Positions 26,197 through 34,732 of a DNA stretch of 64,000 nt are shown here, one piece after another. Where the stretch lies: NCBI RefSeq assembly GCF_042643265.1, contig NZ_JBHRRZ010000002.1:62001-126000 (forward strand), given 5' to 3'. A program made the translations under genes and the position numbers. The notes below the pieces were generated by a model. It had not been told where the DNA came from and made no database searches. It saw nothing but the letters and a program-made list of their open reading frames with translations. This DNA is from Virgibacillus_O sediminis. Lineage in GTDB: Bacteria; Bacillota; Bacilli; Bacillales; Amphibacillaceae. The first letter of the stretch is position 1. Every line of letters begins with the position of its first letter.

Positions 26197-27038
26197 TGGA
26201 GGCAACTTATATTAAAAGAAAGAAAGACGGCCGCATTAATATAAAATCGGGCAACAAAGTTGATCAGGTTATAAGATGGACATTGATCCTTTTAACGCTC
26301 CTGACAATCGTAGCCTTTATCTTTTTCAACTATGCTGGGCTGGATTTATGGACGGCTATTAAGGAAACAGCTTATAACTTAAAAGTGATGTTTCTTGAGC
26401 CTAGATTAAATCATTTAACTTGGGGAGAATTAACCTACCAAGTAGGGGTCACACTTGGCTTAGCCTTTTTATCTACGCTTATAGGGGCGATTATTGCTTT
26501 TTTCCTTTCTTTGATGGCTGCAACTAATTTAGCTCCTGAATGGCTATCGAAAATTGTTCGTATATTTGTCGCGATTATTCGAGCTGTGCCCACTGTTTTA
26601 TGGGTGTTAATCTTTGCGATAGCTGCTGGATTAGGAAGTGAAGCAGCGATTATTGGTATGTTGTTTCATTCTATCGCTTACTTAGTGAAAGCATTTTCTG
26701 AAACATTTGAAGAAGTGGATAAAGGAATATTTGAGGCGTTGCAAGCAACAGGTGCCAAGTGGTGGCATGTCGTGAAAAGTGGGGTCTTACCGTCTACTTT
26801 CACCTATTTATTGTCTTGGATTTTCTTGCGATTTGAAATCAATTTCGGCGTAGCCGTAGCAATGGGCGCGGCAGCTGGAGCAGGTGGGATAGGGTTTGAT
26901 CTTTTTATGGCATCTAACTTCTATTTCGATCTGCGCGAGGTTGGATTTGTGACTTACACGATTCTCATTATTGCATTTGCCTTAGAAATTTTTTCAACCC
27001 GTTTGAAAAATCGTTACTTCCCAGCCACTTCTGATTAA
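26196..27038 (+). CDS. phnE: Phosphonate ABC transporter permease 2
   Basis: 280 residues from the ATG at 26196, which overlaps the previous stop by one base and follows GGAAGGTGAT. It is a PhnE paralogue with six helices: VRIFVAIIRAVPTVLWVLIF and the loop EEVDKGIFEALQATGAKWW. Together with the first PhnE it would form the membrane channel. It has a longer charged N-terminus (KRKKDGRINIKSGNK) than its partner. Confidence 0.93.
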   Translation: MEATYIKRKKDGRINIKSGNKVDQVIRWTLILLTLLTIVAFIFFNYAGLDLWTAIKETAYNLKVMFLEPRLNHLTWGELTYQVGVTLGLAFLSTLIGAIIAFFLSLMAATNLAPEWLSKIVRIFVAIIRAVPTVLWVLIFAIAAGLGSEAAIIGMLFHSIAYLVKAFSETFEEVDKGIFEALQATGAKWWHVVKSGVLPSTFTYLLSWIFLRFEINFGVAVAMGAAAGAGGIGFDLFMASNFYFDLREVGFVTYTILIIAFALEIFSTRLKNRYFPATSD

Positions 27039-27088
27039 TGTAAGTGTGACTGGAAAATAAATATTAAAATATTTACTTTTTATTGGTA

Positions 27089-27128
27089 GATATTGTAAAA
27101 AATGAGGAACTTGTCTTTTTACAGTATC
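27089..27128 (+). terminator. Hairpin between transporter and catabolic genes
   Basis: GATATTGTAAAAA and TTTTTACAGTATC pair at 12 of 13 positions around a 14-nt loop. It may lower transcription into phnW or protect an mRNA end; a T-tract is inside the right arm, not after it. Confidence 0.4.
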
Positions 27129-27164
27129 ACATATAAAAAATACTTGTAATAAGGATGAAGCAGA

Positions 27165-28262
27165 ATGATGAACCATTACAAACTTTTAACACCCGGGCCT
27201 CTGACTACAACAAGTACGGTTAAAGAGGAAATGCTTATTGACCGTTGTACTTGGGACACTGACTATAAAATAATTACTCAAAAAATCAGGGCTGACCTTC
27301 TGGAGTTAGCGGGTGCTTCTAAGGAAGACTATACGGTTGTATTGATGCAGGGAAGTGGCTCATTTGCGGTGGAATCCGTTATGACTTCTGCCATTTCGGA
27401 TCAGGATAAAGTATTAATTATAACGAATGGTGCATATGGGGATAGAATTGTAAAAACGGCTGAATACATTGGACTGGAATTCAGTGAGTATCGTGTAGCA
27501 TACAATGAATATCCAAATGAAGATACCATCAGGAACATATTAAGGCAAGACCTGGATATCACGCATATTATGATGGTTCATTGTGAAACAACTACAGGAA
27601 TTTTAAATCCTCTTGATATGATTTCAAAACTATCGAAGGAATTTGGAAAAACATTAATCATTGATGCCATGAGCAGCTTTGGTGGTATGGAAATCAATGT
27701 ACCCGACTTGGGAATTGATTATTTAATAAGTAGTGCAAATAAATGCATTCAAGGGGTACCGGGATTTGGTTTTGTGATTGCTGAAACAGAGAAACTTTTA
27801 GAATGCGAAGGGAATTCGCGCAGTTTGTCTTTGGATTTATTTGAACAATGGAAGGAAATGGACAGGGATGGAAAATGGCGCTTTACTTCTCCGACACATG
27901 TAGTAGCTGCGTTTTCTAAAGCTCTTGATGAATTAGTCGAAGAAGGCGGGATCTCAGCCAGATTTACACGCTACCAAAATAACAATCAGATATTAAGAGA
28001 GAGACTGAAAAAGTTAGGTTTTCAGCCCTATTTATCCGAGGAAAAACAATCACCTTTCATTACCGCATTTCTTTTTCCAAATGAACAATTTGATTTTGAA
28101 GAATTTTATACGTTTGTGAAGGGAAGAGGCTACGTCCTCTATCCAGGAAAACTAACAGACGAGGATACATTTCGTATCGGGAATATCGGTGAAATTTATC
28201 AGGAAGATATGGAAGAATTATGTAATATCATTGAAAAATACGTAGGGGTGATGACAAAATGA
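27165..28262 (+). CDS. phnW: 2-aminoethylphosphonate--pyruvate transaminase
   Basis: 365 residues, class V PLP aminotransferase. It converts 2-aminoethylphosphonate and pyruvate to phosphonoacetaldehyde and alanine. Opening LLTPGPLTTT is the AEP-transaminase signature; Asp168 (LIIDAMSSFGG) holds the pyridine nitrogen and Lys193 (ISSANKCIQGVPG) is the PLP lysine, matching Salmonella PhnW numbering closely. Its last codons overlap phnX by 4 nt, so the aldehyde producer and consumer are translationally coupled. Confidence 0.95.
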   Translation: MMNHYKLLTPGPLTTTSTVKEEMLIDRCTWDTDYKIITQKIRADLLELAGASKEDYTVVLMQGSGSFAVESVMTSAISDQDKVLIITNGAYGDRIVKTAEYIGLEFSEYRVAYNEYPNEDTIRNILRQDLDITHIMMVHCETTTGILNPLDMISKLSKEFGKTLIIDAMSSFGGMEINVPDLGIDYLISSANKCIQGVPGFGFVIAETEKLLECEGNSRSLSLDLFEQWKEMDRDGKWRFTSPTHVVAAFSKALDELVEEGGISARFTRYQNNNQILRERLKKLGFQPYLSEEKQSPFITAFLFPNEQFDFEEFYTFVKGRGYVLYPGKLTDEDTFRIGNIGEIYQEDMEELCNIIEKYVGVMTK

Positions 28263-29098
28263 ACAAAGTAGAAGGCGTGATTTTTGACTGGGCAGGAACA
28301 ACGGTTGATTTTGGATGTTTTGCACCGGTTAATGCATTTATTAATGTTTTTAAAGAGGCGGGTATAAAAGTGACAATGGAAGAGGCGAGAGCCCCCATGG
28401 GACTGCTCAAGATTGATCATATTCGGGCGATACTGAATATGCCTAGGATTTCTGGATTATGGGAAGAGAAGTATGAAAGATTGTCCAGTGAGCAAGATGT
28501 AGAGCATTTATATGGTAAATTTAAATCTGCTCTGATGGCTTCGTTATCAACATATACAGATCCTAAGCCAGAGGTAGTTGAAACGGTAAACAGCTTAAGA
28601 GAACAAGGGCTGAAAATTGGTTCGACATCAGGGTATACCCAAAAGATGATGGATGTTGTGGTTCCGGAAGCAAAGGAAAAAGGCTATAGTCCAGATTTTT
28701 ATATAACACCTGATGGAACCAATTCTCTCGGAAGGCCGTATCCGTATATGATTTATCGAAACATGGAGGCATTAAAATTAACAGCAGCCAAGAATGTCAT
28801 AAAAGTAGGCGATACAATCCCTGATATAGAAGAAGCGAACAATGCAGGGGTTTGGTCAGTAGGCGTTATTATTGGCAGCTCAGAAATGGGGTTAAGCGCA
28901 GATGAATTCAATGCGCTGTCTGAAGAAGATCAAGAGAAAGCAATCACTAAAACAAGACAAACCTTTTTACAAAATGGTGCACATTTTACCATCAAATCGA
29001 TGAGTGAGCTGCCTGCAATAATAGAACAAATCAATCAGCTTAATCAAGGGGACAGGGTGCGTGATCAAGATGGTGGACTGTCAGCATTGCAATATTGA
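28259..29098 (+). CDS. phnX: Phosphonoacetaldehyde hydrolase (phosphonatase)
   Basis: 279 residues, HAD superfamily. It splits phosphonoacetaldehyde into acetaldehyde and phosphate. The HAD motif I reads FDWAGTTVD, with nucleophile Asp10 and the phosphonatase-specific Ala12 in place of the usual second Asp. The Schiff-base lysine is Lys51 in PMGLLKIDHI, in the cap domain. Later motifs GSTSGYT and KVGDTIPDIEE complete the site. Overlaps phnW by 4 nt (ATGA). Confidence 0.96.
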   Translation: MNKVEGVIFDWAGTTVDFGCFAPVNAFINVFKEAGIKVTMEEARAPMGLLKIDHIRAILNMPRISGLWEEKYERLSSEQDVEHLYGKFKSALMASLSTYTDPKPEVVETVNSLREQGLKIGSTSGYTQKMMDVVVPEAKEKGYSPDFYITPDGTNSLGRPYPYMIYRNMEALKLTAAKNVIKVGDTIPDIEEANNAGVWSVGVIIGSSEMGLSADEFNALSEEDQEKAITKTRQTFLQNGAHFTIKSMSELPAIIEQINQLNQGDRVRDQDGGLSALQY

Positions 29099-29142
29099 AG
29101 GAATATAAACATCGAAATCAGAGGTTTACGAAAGAGGTTAAT

Positions 29143-29280
29143 ATGAATATCAGGAAACTTAATAAAGACGATAGAGTACCAATGAAATTATTGTTATTGG
29201 CTGATCCCTTCAATGAGATTGTTGAGAACGGTATACAGTTAAAAGAGATATGGTTCGTTTATCAAAAGATTTATAATTAG
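29143..29280 (+). pseudogene. Truncated GNAT acetyltransferase
   Basis: 45 codons starting MNIRKLNKDDRVPMKLLLLA, which is the first strand and helix of a GNAT N-acetyltransferase (MxIRKLxxxDxxPxxLLLLADPS...). The frame then reads ENGIQLKEIWFVYQK and stops, so the acetyl-CoA site is missing. ATG with AAAGAGG upstream is still intact. Probably a deletion remnant at the right edge of the phosphonate block. Confidence 0.6.
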
Positions 29281-29315
29281 AATAGGCAATAGATAAAAGG
29301 AAGTTTGGAAAAATA

Positions 29316-29342
29316 AGCAGGTCAACATGAAGCTGACCTGCT
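29316..29342 (+). terminator. Terminator at the end of the phosphonate operon
   Basis: AGCAGGTCA, loop ACATGAAGC, TGACCTGCT, followed by TTATCTTTT. Confidence 0.8.
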
Positions 29343-29368
29343 TTATCTTTTCTGACTATAACTTGGGG

Positions 29369-30020
29369 TTATTCTCCAATCATTTGATCTCCTTGATCAC
29401 GATTGTTTGCTATCCATTCGGCAGCTAATTCTTCAAAGGATGTACCGTTTTCTTCATTTTCATTTATCATCTGTTCAGCTCATCGATGGAAATGCTCCAA
29501 TTGGATAGAATCTCATATGCTTCCCGGTATTCTTCTTCAATGTCTTTATAGGACAATACATATACATTATCTGGATTGAAATACTCTTCTTGGCCTTCTA
29601 AAAACTTCAAATCGTTACGCGCGAAGATGGAATGTGGTCTCCAAGCAGTGAATGCCACAGGCTCTTCATTGTCAATTTTATCTTGTACAACGGAAATCAT
29701 GGCACCTTCAGTAGAGGGGCTCAATTCAAAGCCATGTTCTTGCATATTTTCACCTTCCATTAATTCCTTGGAAATCTCCACAATACCTACGCCTTCAGAA
29801 ATGGTATATATTTCGCCGCCATACTTTTCTGCGTTTTGTTTCAGATCTTCTATGGGGTTTTCTTCCACATAAAAAGGTACAAACCAACCAAGTGCAGCAT
29901 TTTCATAACTTGTTGATACTTTTACTAAATCATCCTCAAACTTCTCCCATCTCGCCGCTTCTGTATATGGCAGCCGTGCATCCATAAAGAAATCGATCTC
30001 AAAACCAACCTATCCTCTTA
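29369..30020 (-). pseudogene. Broken glycine-betaine ABC transporter binding protein (OpuAC-like)
   Basis: The best frame (29467-29985) begins at DFFMDARLPYTEAARWEKFED and contains AFTAWRPHSIFARNDLKFLE, the ligand-site region of OpuAC-type proteins. It stops at ELNR; one base is missing there, since the next frame continues MINENEENGTSFEELAAEW and ends DQMIGE, the normal C-terminus. Upstream the frame has a stop and all homology to the signal peptide and N-terminal lobe is lost. No ATPase or permease genes are nearby. A dead fragment of about 210 codons. Confidence 0.8.
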
Positions 30021-30028
30021 AGAAAATG

Positions 30029-30051
30029 CGGAAAATGTTTGACATTTTCCG
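30029..30051. promoter_or_regulatory. Perfect dyad over the cad promoter -35 region
   Basis: CGGAAAATGT-TTG-ACATTTTCCG: 10-bp perfect arms, 3-nt centre, containing the TTGACA box at 30039-30044. It is a good operator candidate for a second regulator or the relic of a terminator. Confidence 0.5.
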
Positions 30052-30067
30052 ATAACTGTCATAGATT
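30039..30067 (+). promoter_or_regulatory. Promoter of cadCA
   Basis: TTGACA (30039-30044), 17 nt, TAGATT (30062-30067). A better -10 (TATAAT at 30067-30072) is present but 22 nt from this -35. Confidence 0.5.
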
Positions 30068-30071
30068 ATAA

Positions 30072-30087
30072 TCAAATGAACATTTGA
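30072..30087. promoter_or_regulatory. CadC operator (CadO)
   Basis: TCAAATG-AA-CATTTGA, a perfect 7-bp dyad that matches the core of staphylococcal CadO (TCAAATAAATATTTGA). It lies between the -10 region and the cadC ribosome site. Confidence 0.8.
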
Positions 30088-30101
30088 ATAAGGTGATAAG
30101 A

Positions 30102-30491
30102 ATGAATCGGAAACTTGTAAATAAACCGGAAGCTTCCTCTTGCGACACGTTTCTTTCGGATGAGGAGAAGGTTAAGCAAGTCAAACCGCGGATAGCGGAA
30201 GTGAATGGTGTGGAACAGATCTTTAAAGCGCTTGGGGATCCAACCAGGCTGAAAATCACTTATGCCCTCACATTGGAAGACGAACTATGTGTATGTGATA
30301 TAGCCAATATCCTGGACTGTTCTACAGCAACTGCTTCCCATCATCTGCGTTCGCTTCGGGAGAGAGGCATTGCCAAGTCGCGGAAGGTAGGGAAAATGGT
30401 GTTCTATTCCCTTGATGACCACCATGTCCGTCAGCTTGTAGAGATATCGATGACACATGCGAAGGAAGGCGGTCCACATGGAAACAGCTAA
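30102..30491 (+). CDS. cadC: ArsR/SmtB family heavy-metal repressor CadC
   Basis: 129 residues from the ATG at 30102 behind AAGGTGAT; an in-frame TTG at 30084 lies inside the operator. Winged helix: ELCVCDIANILDCSTATASHHLRSLRERGI. The metal-sensing thiols are Cys14 (SSCDTF), Cys63 and Cys65 (LCVCD). The fourth cysteine found in S. aureus CadC (four residues after the first) is Leu/Ser here, which that protein can do without. A DDHHVRQLVEISMTHAKE C-terminal helix retains His and Asp for the second zinc site. Represses itself and cadA until Cd, Pb or Zn binds. Confidence 0.93.
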   Translation: MNRKLVNKPEASSCDTFLSDEEKVKQVKPRIAEVNGVEQIFKALGDPTRLKITYALTLEDELCVCDIANILDCSTATASHHLRSLRERGIAKSRKVGKMVFYSLDDHHVRQLVEISMTHAKEGGPHGNS

Positions 30492-32583
30492 ACAGACGTA
30501 CCGATTGGAAGGATTGTCCTGTACGAACTGTGCGGCAAAATTTGAAAAGAATATTCGGGACATCCAGACAGTGGAAGATGTCCAGCTCAATTTCGGCGCT
30601 TCCAAAGTGACGGTGGAAGGAGAGGCAAGTGTCCGGCAACTGGAAGAGGCTGGTGCTTTCGATGGAATCAAGGTATATCCGGAAAGGGAGCGCCAACAGC
30701 CGAAGGATCCTTTTTGGAAGAAAAGGGAGAATCTGCTGCCGCTGATCTCCCTGCTGTTTACCATTGGAGGAATCCTTGCTGTCGTTCAGGCTGGGGATGA
30801 GCATCCACTGGGAATAGGATTATTCATTACAGCCATACTGGTCGGCGGGCTGGACTTGTTCAGAACAGGACTGAAAAACCTATCCCGACTGGAGTTCGAT
30901 ATGCGGACACTGATGACGATCGCCATCATAGGTGCCGCGATCATTGGCGAATGGGCGGAAGCGGCCATTGTCGTCTTTCTGTTTGCTTTGAGTGAGGCAT
31001 TGGAGGATTACTCCATGGATAAGGCCCGGCAGTCGATCCGGTCCCTGATGGATATCGCTCCAAACAGGGCAACTCTCAGAAGAGACGGCCAACTGATGGA
31101 AGTAGATGTCGAGGATGTTCAGATCGGCGATATCATGCTGATCAAGCCTGGAGATAAGCTCGCCATGGACGGGGAAGTGGTGAAGGGTGCCACTTCCATT
31201 AACCAAGCAGCCATTACCGGAGAATCGATTCCGGTATACAAGAACCCCGGGGACGAGGTGTTTGCGGGTACGCTCAATGAAGAGGGATCACTGGAAGTCC
31301 GGGTTACAAAACGGAGTGAAGACACAACCATTGCCAAAATCATCCACCTGGTGGAAGAGGCACAGGCAGAAAGAGCTCCGTCGCAACAGTTTGTAGATCG
31401 ATTCGCTAAATACTATACACCCGCCATCATTGTCTTGGCTGCCCTTGTTGCTGTAGTGCCGCCGCTTTTCTTAGGCGGGTCTTGGTCTGAATGGGTATAC
31501 AGCGGCCTGGCAGTGCTGGTTGTCGGCTGCCCTTGTGCACTCGTCATCTCCACCCCTGTCGCGATTGTAACCGCGATCGGCAATGCTGCCAGAAATGGAG
31601 TACTGATTAAAGGTGGTATCCACTTAGAGGAAACCGGTCGCATCCAGGCCATCGCTTTTGATAAAACAGGGACATTGACGGAAGGGAAACCGGAAGTGAC
31701 CGATATCTTGCCATTAGGGGAAAAATCACCACAGGAGATCTTGGGTATGGCAAAAGCACTGGAAACTTATTCGCGCCACCCGCTTGCTTCCTCCATTATC
31801 CGCAGGGCGGAGGAGGAAAACGTGGTGGATTATACGGCAGAGGCTTTCCAGTCCATCACCGGAAAAGGTGCTTCGGCAACCATAGAAGGAATCGATTATT
31901 TTATTGGCAGTCCTTCCTTATTTGAAGAGATTCATGCGCCAGTGGAAGCCCATGCAGAACAAATCGGCAGCTTGCAGGCCGAGGGGAAGACCGTGATGCT
32001 TATTGGAACGAGGGAGGAAATAACAGGCATCATTGCGGTGGCCGATAAGGTGAGACATACCAGCCGCACGATCATCGAGAAGCTCCATGCGTTAGGTATC
32101 AGGAAGACAGTAATGCTGACCGGAGATAATCAAGCTGCCGGCAACGCGATAGGAGAGCAGCTTGGCATGACCGATACGAAGGCAGAATTGCTGCCGCAGG
32201 ATAAGCTGTCAGCTGTCAAAGAAATACGGCAATCATATGGCAACACGGCAATGGTAGGAGATGGAGTGAACGACGCTCCTGCGCTGGCTGCTGCGACAGT
32301 TGGTATTGCCATGGGGGGAGCCGGTACGGATACGGCACTTGAGACGGCGGACATTGCCTTGATGGCGGATGATCTGGAGAAATTGCCATATACCGTTTCC
32401 CTCAGCAGACAGGCATTAACGATCATCAAGCAGAATATCATTTTTGCGCTTGGTATTAAGGTGGTTGCACTTCTGCTGGTGGTTCCTGGCTGGCTGACAT
32501 TGTGGATTGCGATTCTCGCCGATGTGGGGGCCACACTGGCGGTTGTGTTGAATTCAATGCGATTGATGAAAAACGGTGAATAA
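30478..32583 (+). CDS. cadA: Cadmium/zinc/cobalt-exporting P1B-type ATPase
   Basis: 701 residues from the ATG at 30478, which lies inside cadC (14-nt overlap) behind AAGGAAGG. One N-terminal metal-binding domain (LSCTNC, Cys15 and Cys18). The translocation motif CPC is at 351-353, the phosphorylated Asp at 395 (DKTGT), then the SRHPLAS nucleotide-site HP dipeptide and GDGVNDAPAL. Helix 7 carries the K of ALGIKVVALLL and helix 8 the D of ILADVGATLAVV, which mark the zinc/cadmium subgroup rather than copper. Translation is coupled to cadC. Confidence 0.95.
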   Translation: METAKQTYRLEGLSCTNCAAKFEKNIRDIQTVEDVQLNFGASKVTVEGEASVRQLEEAGAFDGIKVYPERERQQPKDPFWKKRENLLPLISLLFTIGGILAVVQAGDEHPLGIGLFITAILVGGLDLFRTGLKNLSRLEFDMRTLMTIAIIGAAIIGEWAEAAIVVFLFALSEALEDYSMDKARQSIRSLMDIAPNRATLRRDGQLMEVDVEDVQIGDIMLIKPGDKLAMDGEVVKGATSINQAAITGESIPVYKNPGDEVFAGTLNEEGSLEVRVTKRSEDTTIAKIIHLVEEAQAERAPSQQFVDRFAKYYTPAIIVLAALVAVVPPLFLGGSWSEWVYSGLAVLVVGCPCALVISTPVAIVTAIGNAARNGVLIKGGIHLEETGRIQAIAFDKTGTLTEGKPEVTDILPLGEKSPQEILGMAKALETYSRHPLASSIIRRAEEENVVDYTAEAFQSITGKGASATIEGIDYFIGSPSLFEEIHAPVEAHAEQIGSLQAEGKTVMLIGTREEITGIIAVADKVRHTSRTIIEKLHALGIRKTVMLTGDNQAAGNAIGEQLGMTDTKAELLPQDKLSAVKEIRQSYGNTAMVGDGVNDAPALAAATVGIAMGGAGTDTALETADIALMADDLEKLPYTVSLSRQALTIIKQNIIFALGIKVVALLLVVPGWLTLWIAILADVGATLAVVLNSMRLMKNGE

Positions 32584-32594
32584 AATGATTGTGT

Positions 32595-32770
32595 GCTAGG
32601 ACAAAAGTGTTTAATCAAAAGAAAAAGCTGAATGAGCTAGAAATCTAGTTTAGTGGGAATAGCCGCTTCGGAAACCGAAGTGTATTTCCGGAGTGGTTTA
32701 TACCCACTCATTTAGTTGGTCCGGTTTATCTGCTAACTGGGCTGCCCACAGCTAACCCTCAACTCCTAGC
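32595..32770. repeat. Degenerate dispersed palindromic element (relative of 56660-56888)
   Basis: Bounded by GCTAGGA and TCCTAGC. Inside, GGACAAAAGTGTTTAATC and a hairpin built from CCGCTTCGGAAA and TTTCCGGAGTGG resemble parts of the element at 56660-56888 (GGGACAGAAATGTTTATC, GCCGCTCCGGAAATGCAC). No gene. The boundaries are less clear than for the other copy. Confidence 0.45.
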
Positions 32771-32844
32771 CACTGTTGCCCGCAAGTATTTGACAATTAC
32801 CAATTCAATGATATATTGAAGGTAATACCATTCGAATAAGTGAA

Positions 32845-32942
32845 ACTTCCACTGGGGGAACCTTGTTACAAGGTTGAGATTAAAGTGTACTTTAAGACCC
32901 TTTGAACCTGATCTGGCTTATACCAGCGTAGGGAAGTGGGGC
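32845..32942 (+). ncRNA. TPP riboswitch (THI element)
   Basis: Conserved TPP aptamer pieces in order: ACTGGGGGAACC, GGTTGAGATTAAAGTG, GACCCTTTGAACCTGATCTG, and CCAGCGTAGGGAAGTGG. The CCTGATCTGG...CCAGCGTAGGGAAG core is invariant. P1 pairs CTTCCACT with AGTGGGG-type sequence. Binding of thiamine pyrophosphate should favour the terminator at 32978-33013, because ACTTCC in that stem can otherwise pair with GGAAGT of the aptamer. Controls tenA and the TatD-like gene. Confidence 0.95.
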
Positions 32943-32977
32943 ATGGGATACGTCTATTCATAAACCAGTATATTCAG

Positions 32978-33013
32978 CCTCCACTTCCTGTCTTCAGGGA
33001 GGGAGGTTTTTCT
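32978..33013 (+). terminator. Riboswitch-controlled terminator
   Basis: CCTCC ... CCTG TCTT CAGG ... GGAGG followed by TTTTTCT. The left side includes CACTTCC, complementary to the aptamer's 3' strand, the expected anti-terminator overlap. Confidence 0.85.
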
Positions 33014-33042
33014 ATGCAATGGAAAATTGAAGGAGGTTTATG

Positions 33043-33726
33043 ATGAGATTTTCAGAGGAATTAAGAAAAGAGGCAAACCCTATTTGGGAAGCGAGCTTCA
33101 GCCACCCGTTCATCAAAGAATTAGGAGAAGGAACACTTCCACTTGAGTGCTTCCGCTATTATGTCATGCAGGATGCCTATTATTTGTCCCATTTTGCCAA
33201 AGCACAGTCAATCGGGGCAGCGAAAGCGCAGGACTTTTATACGACAAGCAGGATGGCATCCCATGCACAGGGGTCCTATGAAGCGGAGATGGGTCTGCAT
33301 GAAACTTTTTATAAGATGCTTAAGATAACGGATCAGGAACAGGAGAATTTCATTCCGGCGCCCACTGCCTATGCATATACATCACATCTGCACAGGGCAA
33401 GCTATAACGGCCATCTCGGCGATATCATTGCAGCGATTCTGCCGTGCTACTGGCTCTACTATGAAATTGGTGAACGCTTAAAGGGCTCCAAACCGGAAGA
33501 ACCTGTCTATCAGAAGTGGATGGATGCTTACGGGAGCGATTGGTTCAAAGAATCAGTGATGGAGCAAATCGATCGGTTGGATGCGATTGCCGAAGAGGTA
33601 ACCAAGCAGGACCGTGCCAGGATGAAAGAACATTTTATGATCAGCAGCCAATATGAATACTCCTTCTGGGAAATGGCCTATAGAATGGAGAACTGGCCAA
33701 TTGCTGTTGAGTCTGTAAAAAGCTGA
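33043..33726 (+). CDS. tenA: Thiaminase II / aminopyrimidine aminohydrolase
   Basis: 227 residues from the ATG at 33043 (AAGGAGG 6 nt upstream; an ATG one codon earlier is too close). With this start the active-site residues take the B. subtilis numbers: Asp44 and Tyr47 (MQDAYYL), Cys135 nucleophile and Tyr139 (LPCYWLYY); the acid/base Glu is at 210 (YSFWEMAYR). It hydrolyses amino- or aminomethylpyrimidine from degraded thiamin to the HMP moiety for re-use. First gene under the TPP riboswitch, 8 nt ahead of a TatD-like hydrolase gene. Confidence 0.95.
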   Translation: MRFSEELRKEANPIWEASFSHPFIKELGEGTLPLECFRYYVMQDAYYLSHFAKAQSIGAAKAQDFYTTSRMASHAQGSYEAEMGLHETFYKMLKITDQEQENFIPAPTAYAYTSHLHRASYNGHLGDIIAAILPCYWLYYEIGERLKGSKPEEPVYQKWMDAYGSDWFKESVMEQIDRLDAIAEEVTKQDRARMKEHFMISSQYEYSFWEMAYRMENWPIAVESVKS

Positions 33727-33734
33727 GGGACCAC

Positions 33735-34514
33735 ATGCGAAAGAAAATCATCGATGCCCATATTCATCTGGATGCATACCGGGAGGAAGACCGTGCCGCT
33801 ATTCTTCAGGAAGCTGAAGATGATGGAATCGATCGGTTGATATCGGTCTCCAGTGGCCTTGCCTCCTCTCGTGTGAATCTAGCTTTATCTAAAGAGTATC
33901 CACAGGTTCTGACGGCATTTGGCTATCATCCCGAACAGCCATTGCCACCAGAAGAAGAGCTGGCCGACTTGCTTCAGTTTATCAGACAGAACAGTGAAGA
34001 GATGTCCGCGGTGGGGGAGGTGGGTCTTCCTTATTATCTGATTAAGGATGACCCGTCACTGCCCCTCGAACCATATATTGAACTGTTGGAAGCGTTCATC
34101 CAGCTCGCCAGTGAGCTGGATGCCCCATTGGCTCTGCATGCTGTTTATGAAGACGCTCCACTTGTCTGCGGCCTGTTGGAGAAGCATTCCATCCAGGATG
34201 CCCATTTCCACTGGTTCAAGGGAGATGACAAAACCGTCGAGCGAATGAAGCAGAATGGTTATTATATTTCCGTTACACCTGATGTTTTATATAAACCAAA
34301 GATTCAAAAGCTGGCACGGGATTATCCATTGGATCAAATGATGGTGGAAACGGACGGTCCCTGGCCGTTCGAGGGGCCGTTTCTGCATCAAGTGACCCAT
34401 CCAAAGATGATTCACCAATCTGTAGATAGAATTGCTGCGCTGAAAGGGCGGGCGGTCTCGTCCGTCTATAGGCAGCTATATGCCAACACGACTCGATTCT
34501 ACCGGATTTCCTGA
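33735..34514 (+). CDS. TatD-like metal-dependent hydrolase in the thiamin salvage operon
   Basis: 259 residues, TIM-barrel amidohydrolase of the TatD group. Metal ligands visible: DAHIHLD (residues 7-13), Glu in VGEVGLPYY, His in LALHAVYEDA, His in AHFHWFKGD, and Asp in VETDGPWPF. TatD proteins are usually DNases, but this one is co-transcribed with tenA under the TPP riboswitch. It may hydrolyse a thiamin breakdown product, for example the formylaminopyrimidine handled by YlmB in B. subtilis. Fold is sure, the salvage role is inference. Confidence 0.85.
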   Translation: MRKKIIDAHIHLDAYREEDRAAILQEAEDDGIDRLISVSSGLASSRVNLALSKEYPQVLTAFGYHPEQPLPPEEELADLLQFIRQNSEEMSAVGEVGLPYYLIKDDPSLPLEPYIELLEAFIQLASELDAPLALHAVYEDAPLVCGLLEKHSIQDAHFHWFKGDDKTVERMKQNGYYISVTPDVLYKPKIQKLARDYPLDQMMVETDGPWPFEGPFLHQVTHPKMIHQSVDRIAALKGRAVSSVYRQLYANTTRFYRIS

Positions 34515-34732
34515 TGAACCTGCACCTTCTCCTGGTTTGCCCTGACATGCGACACTCCCGCTGGGACCATGTTACAATTGGAACTAATCAACCAGAACCG
34601 GAAAAATGCGGCTGGTATCATATGAAGCTCTATTATTCACATATTATATGCAGAAGTCGTATTTCCACTTTTAACGAACAGGACTTAGAGTTGCTTTCGT
34701 TATGAATCTCAGAAGAGTAGGAGGAGTCCGAC

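Noticed and set aside
34515..34732. Regulatory element upstream of dsdA
   Set aside because: No clear promoter boxes, dyads or aptamer signatures could be supported.
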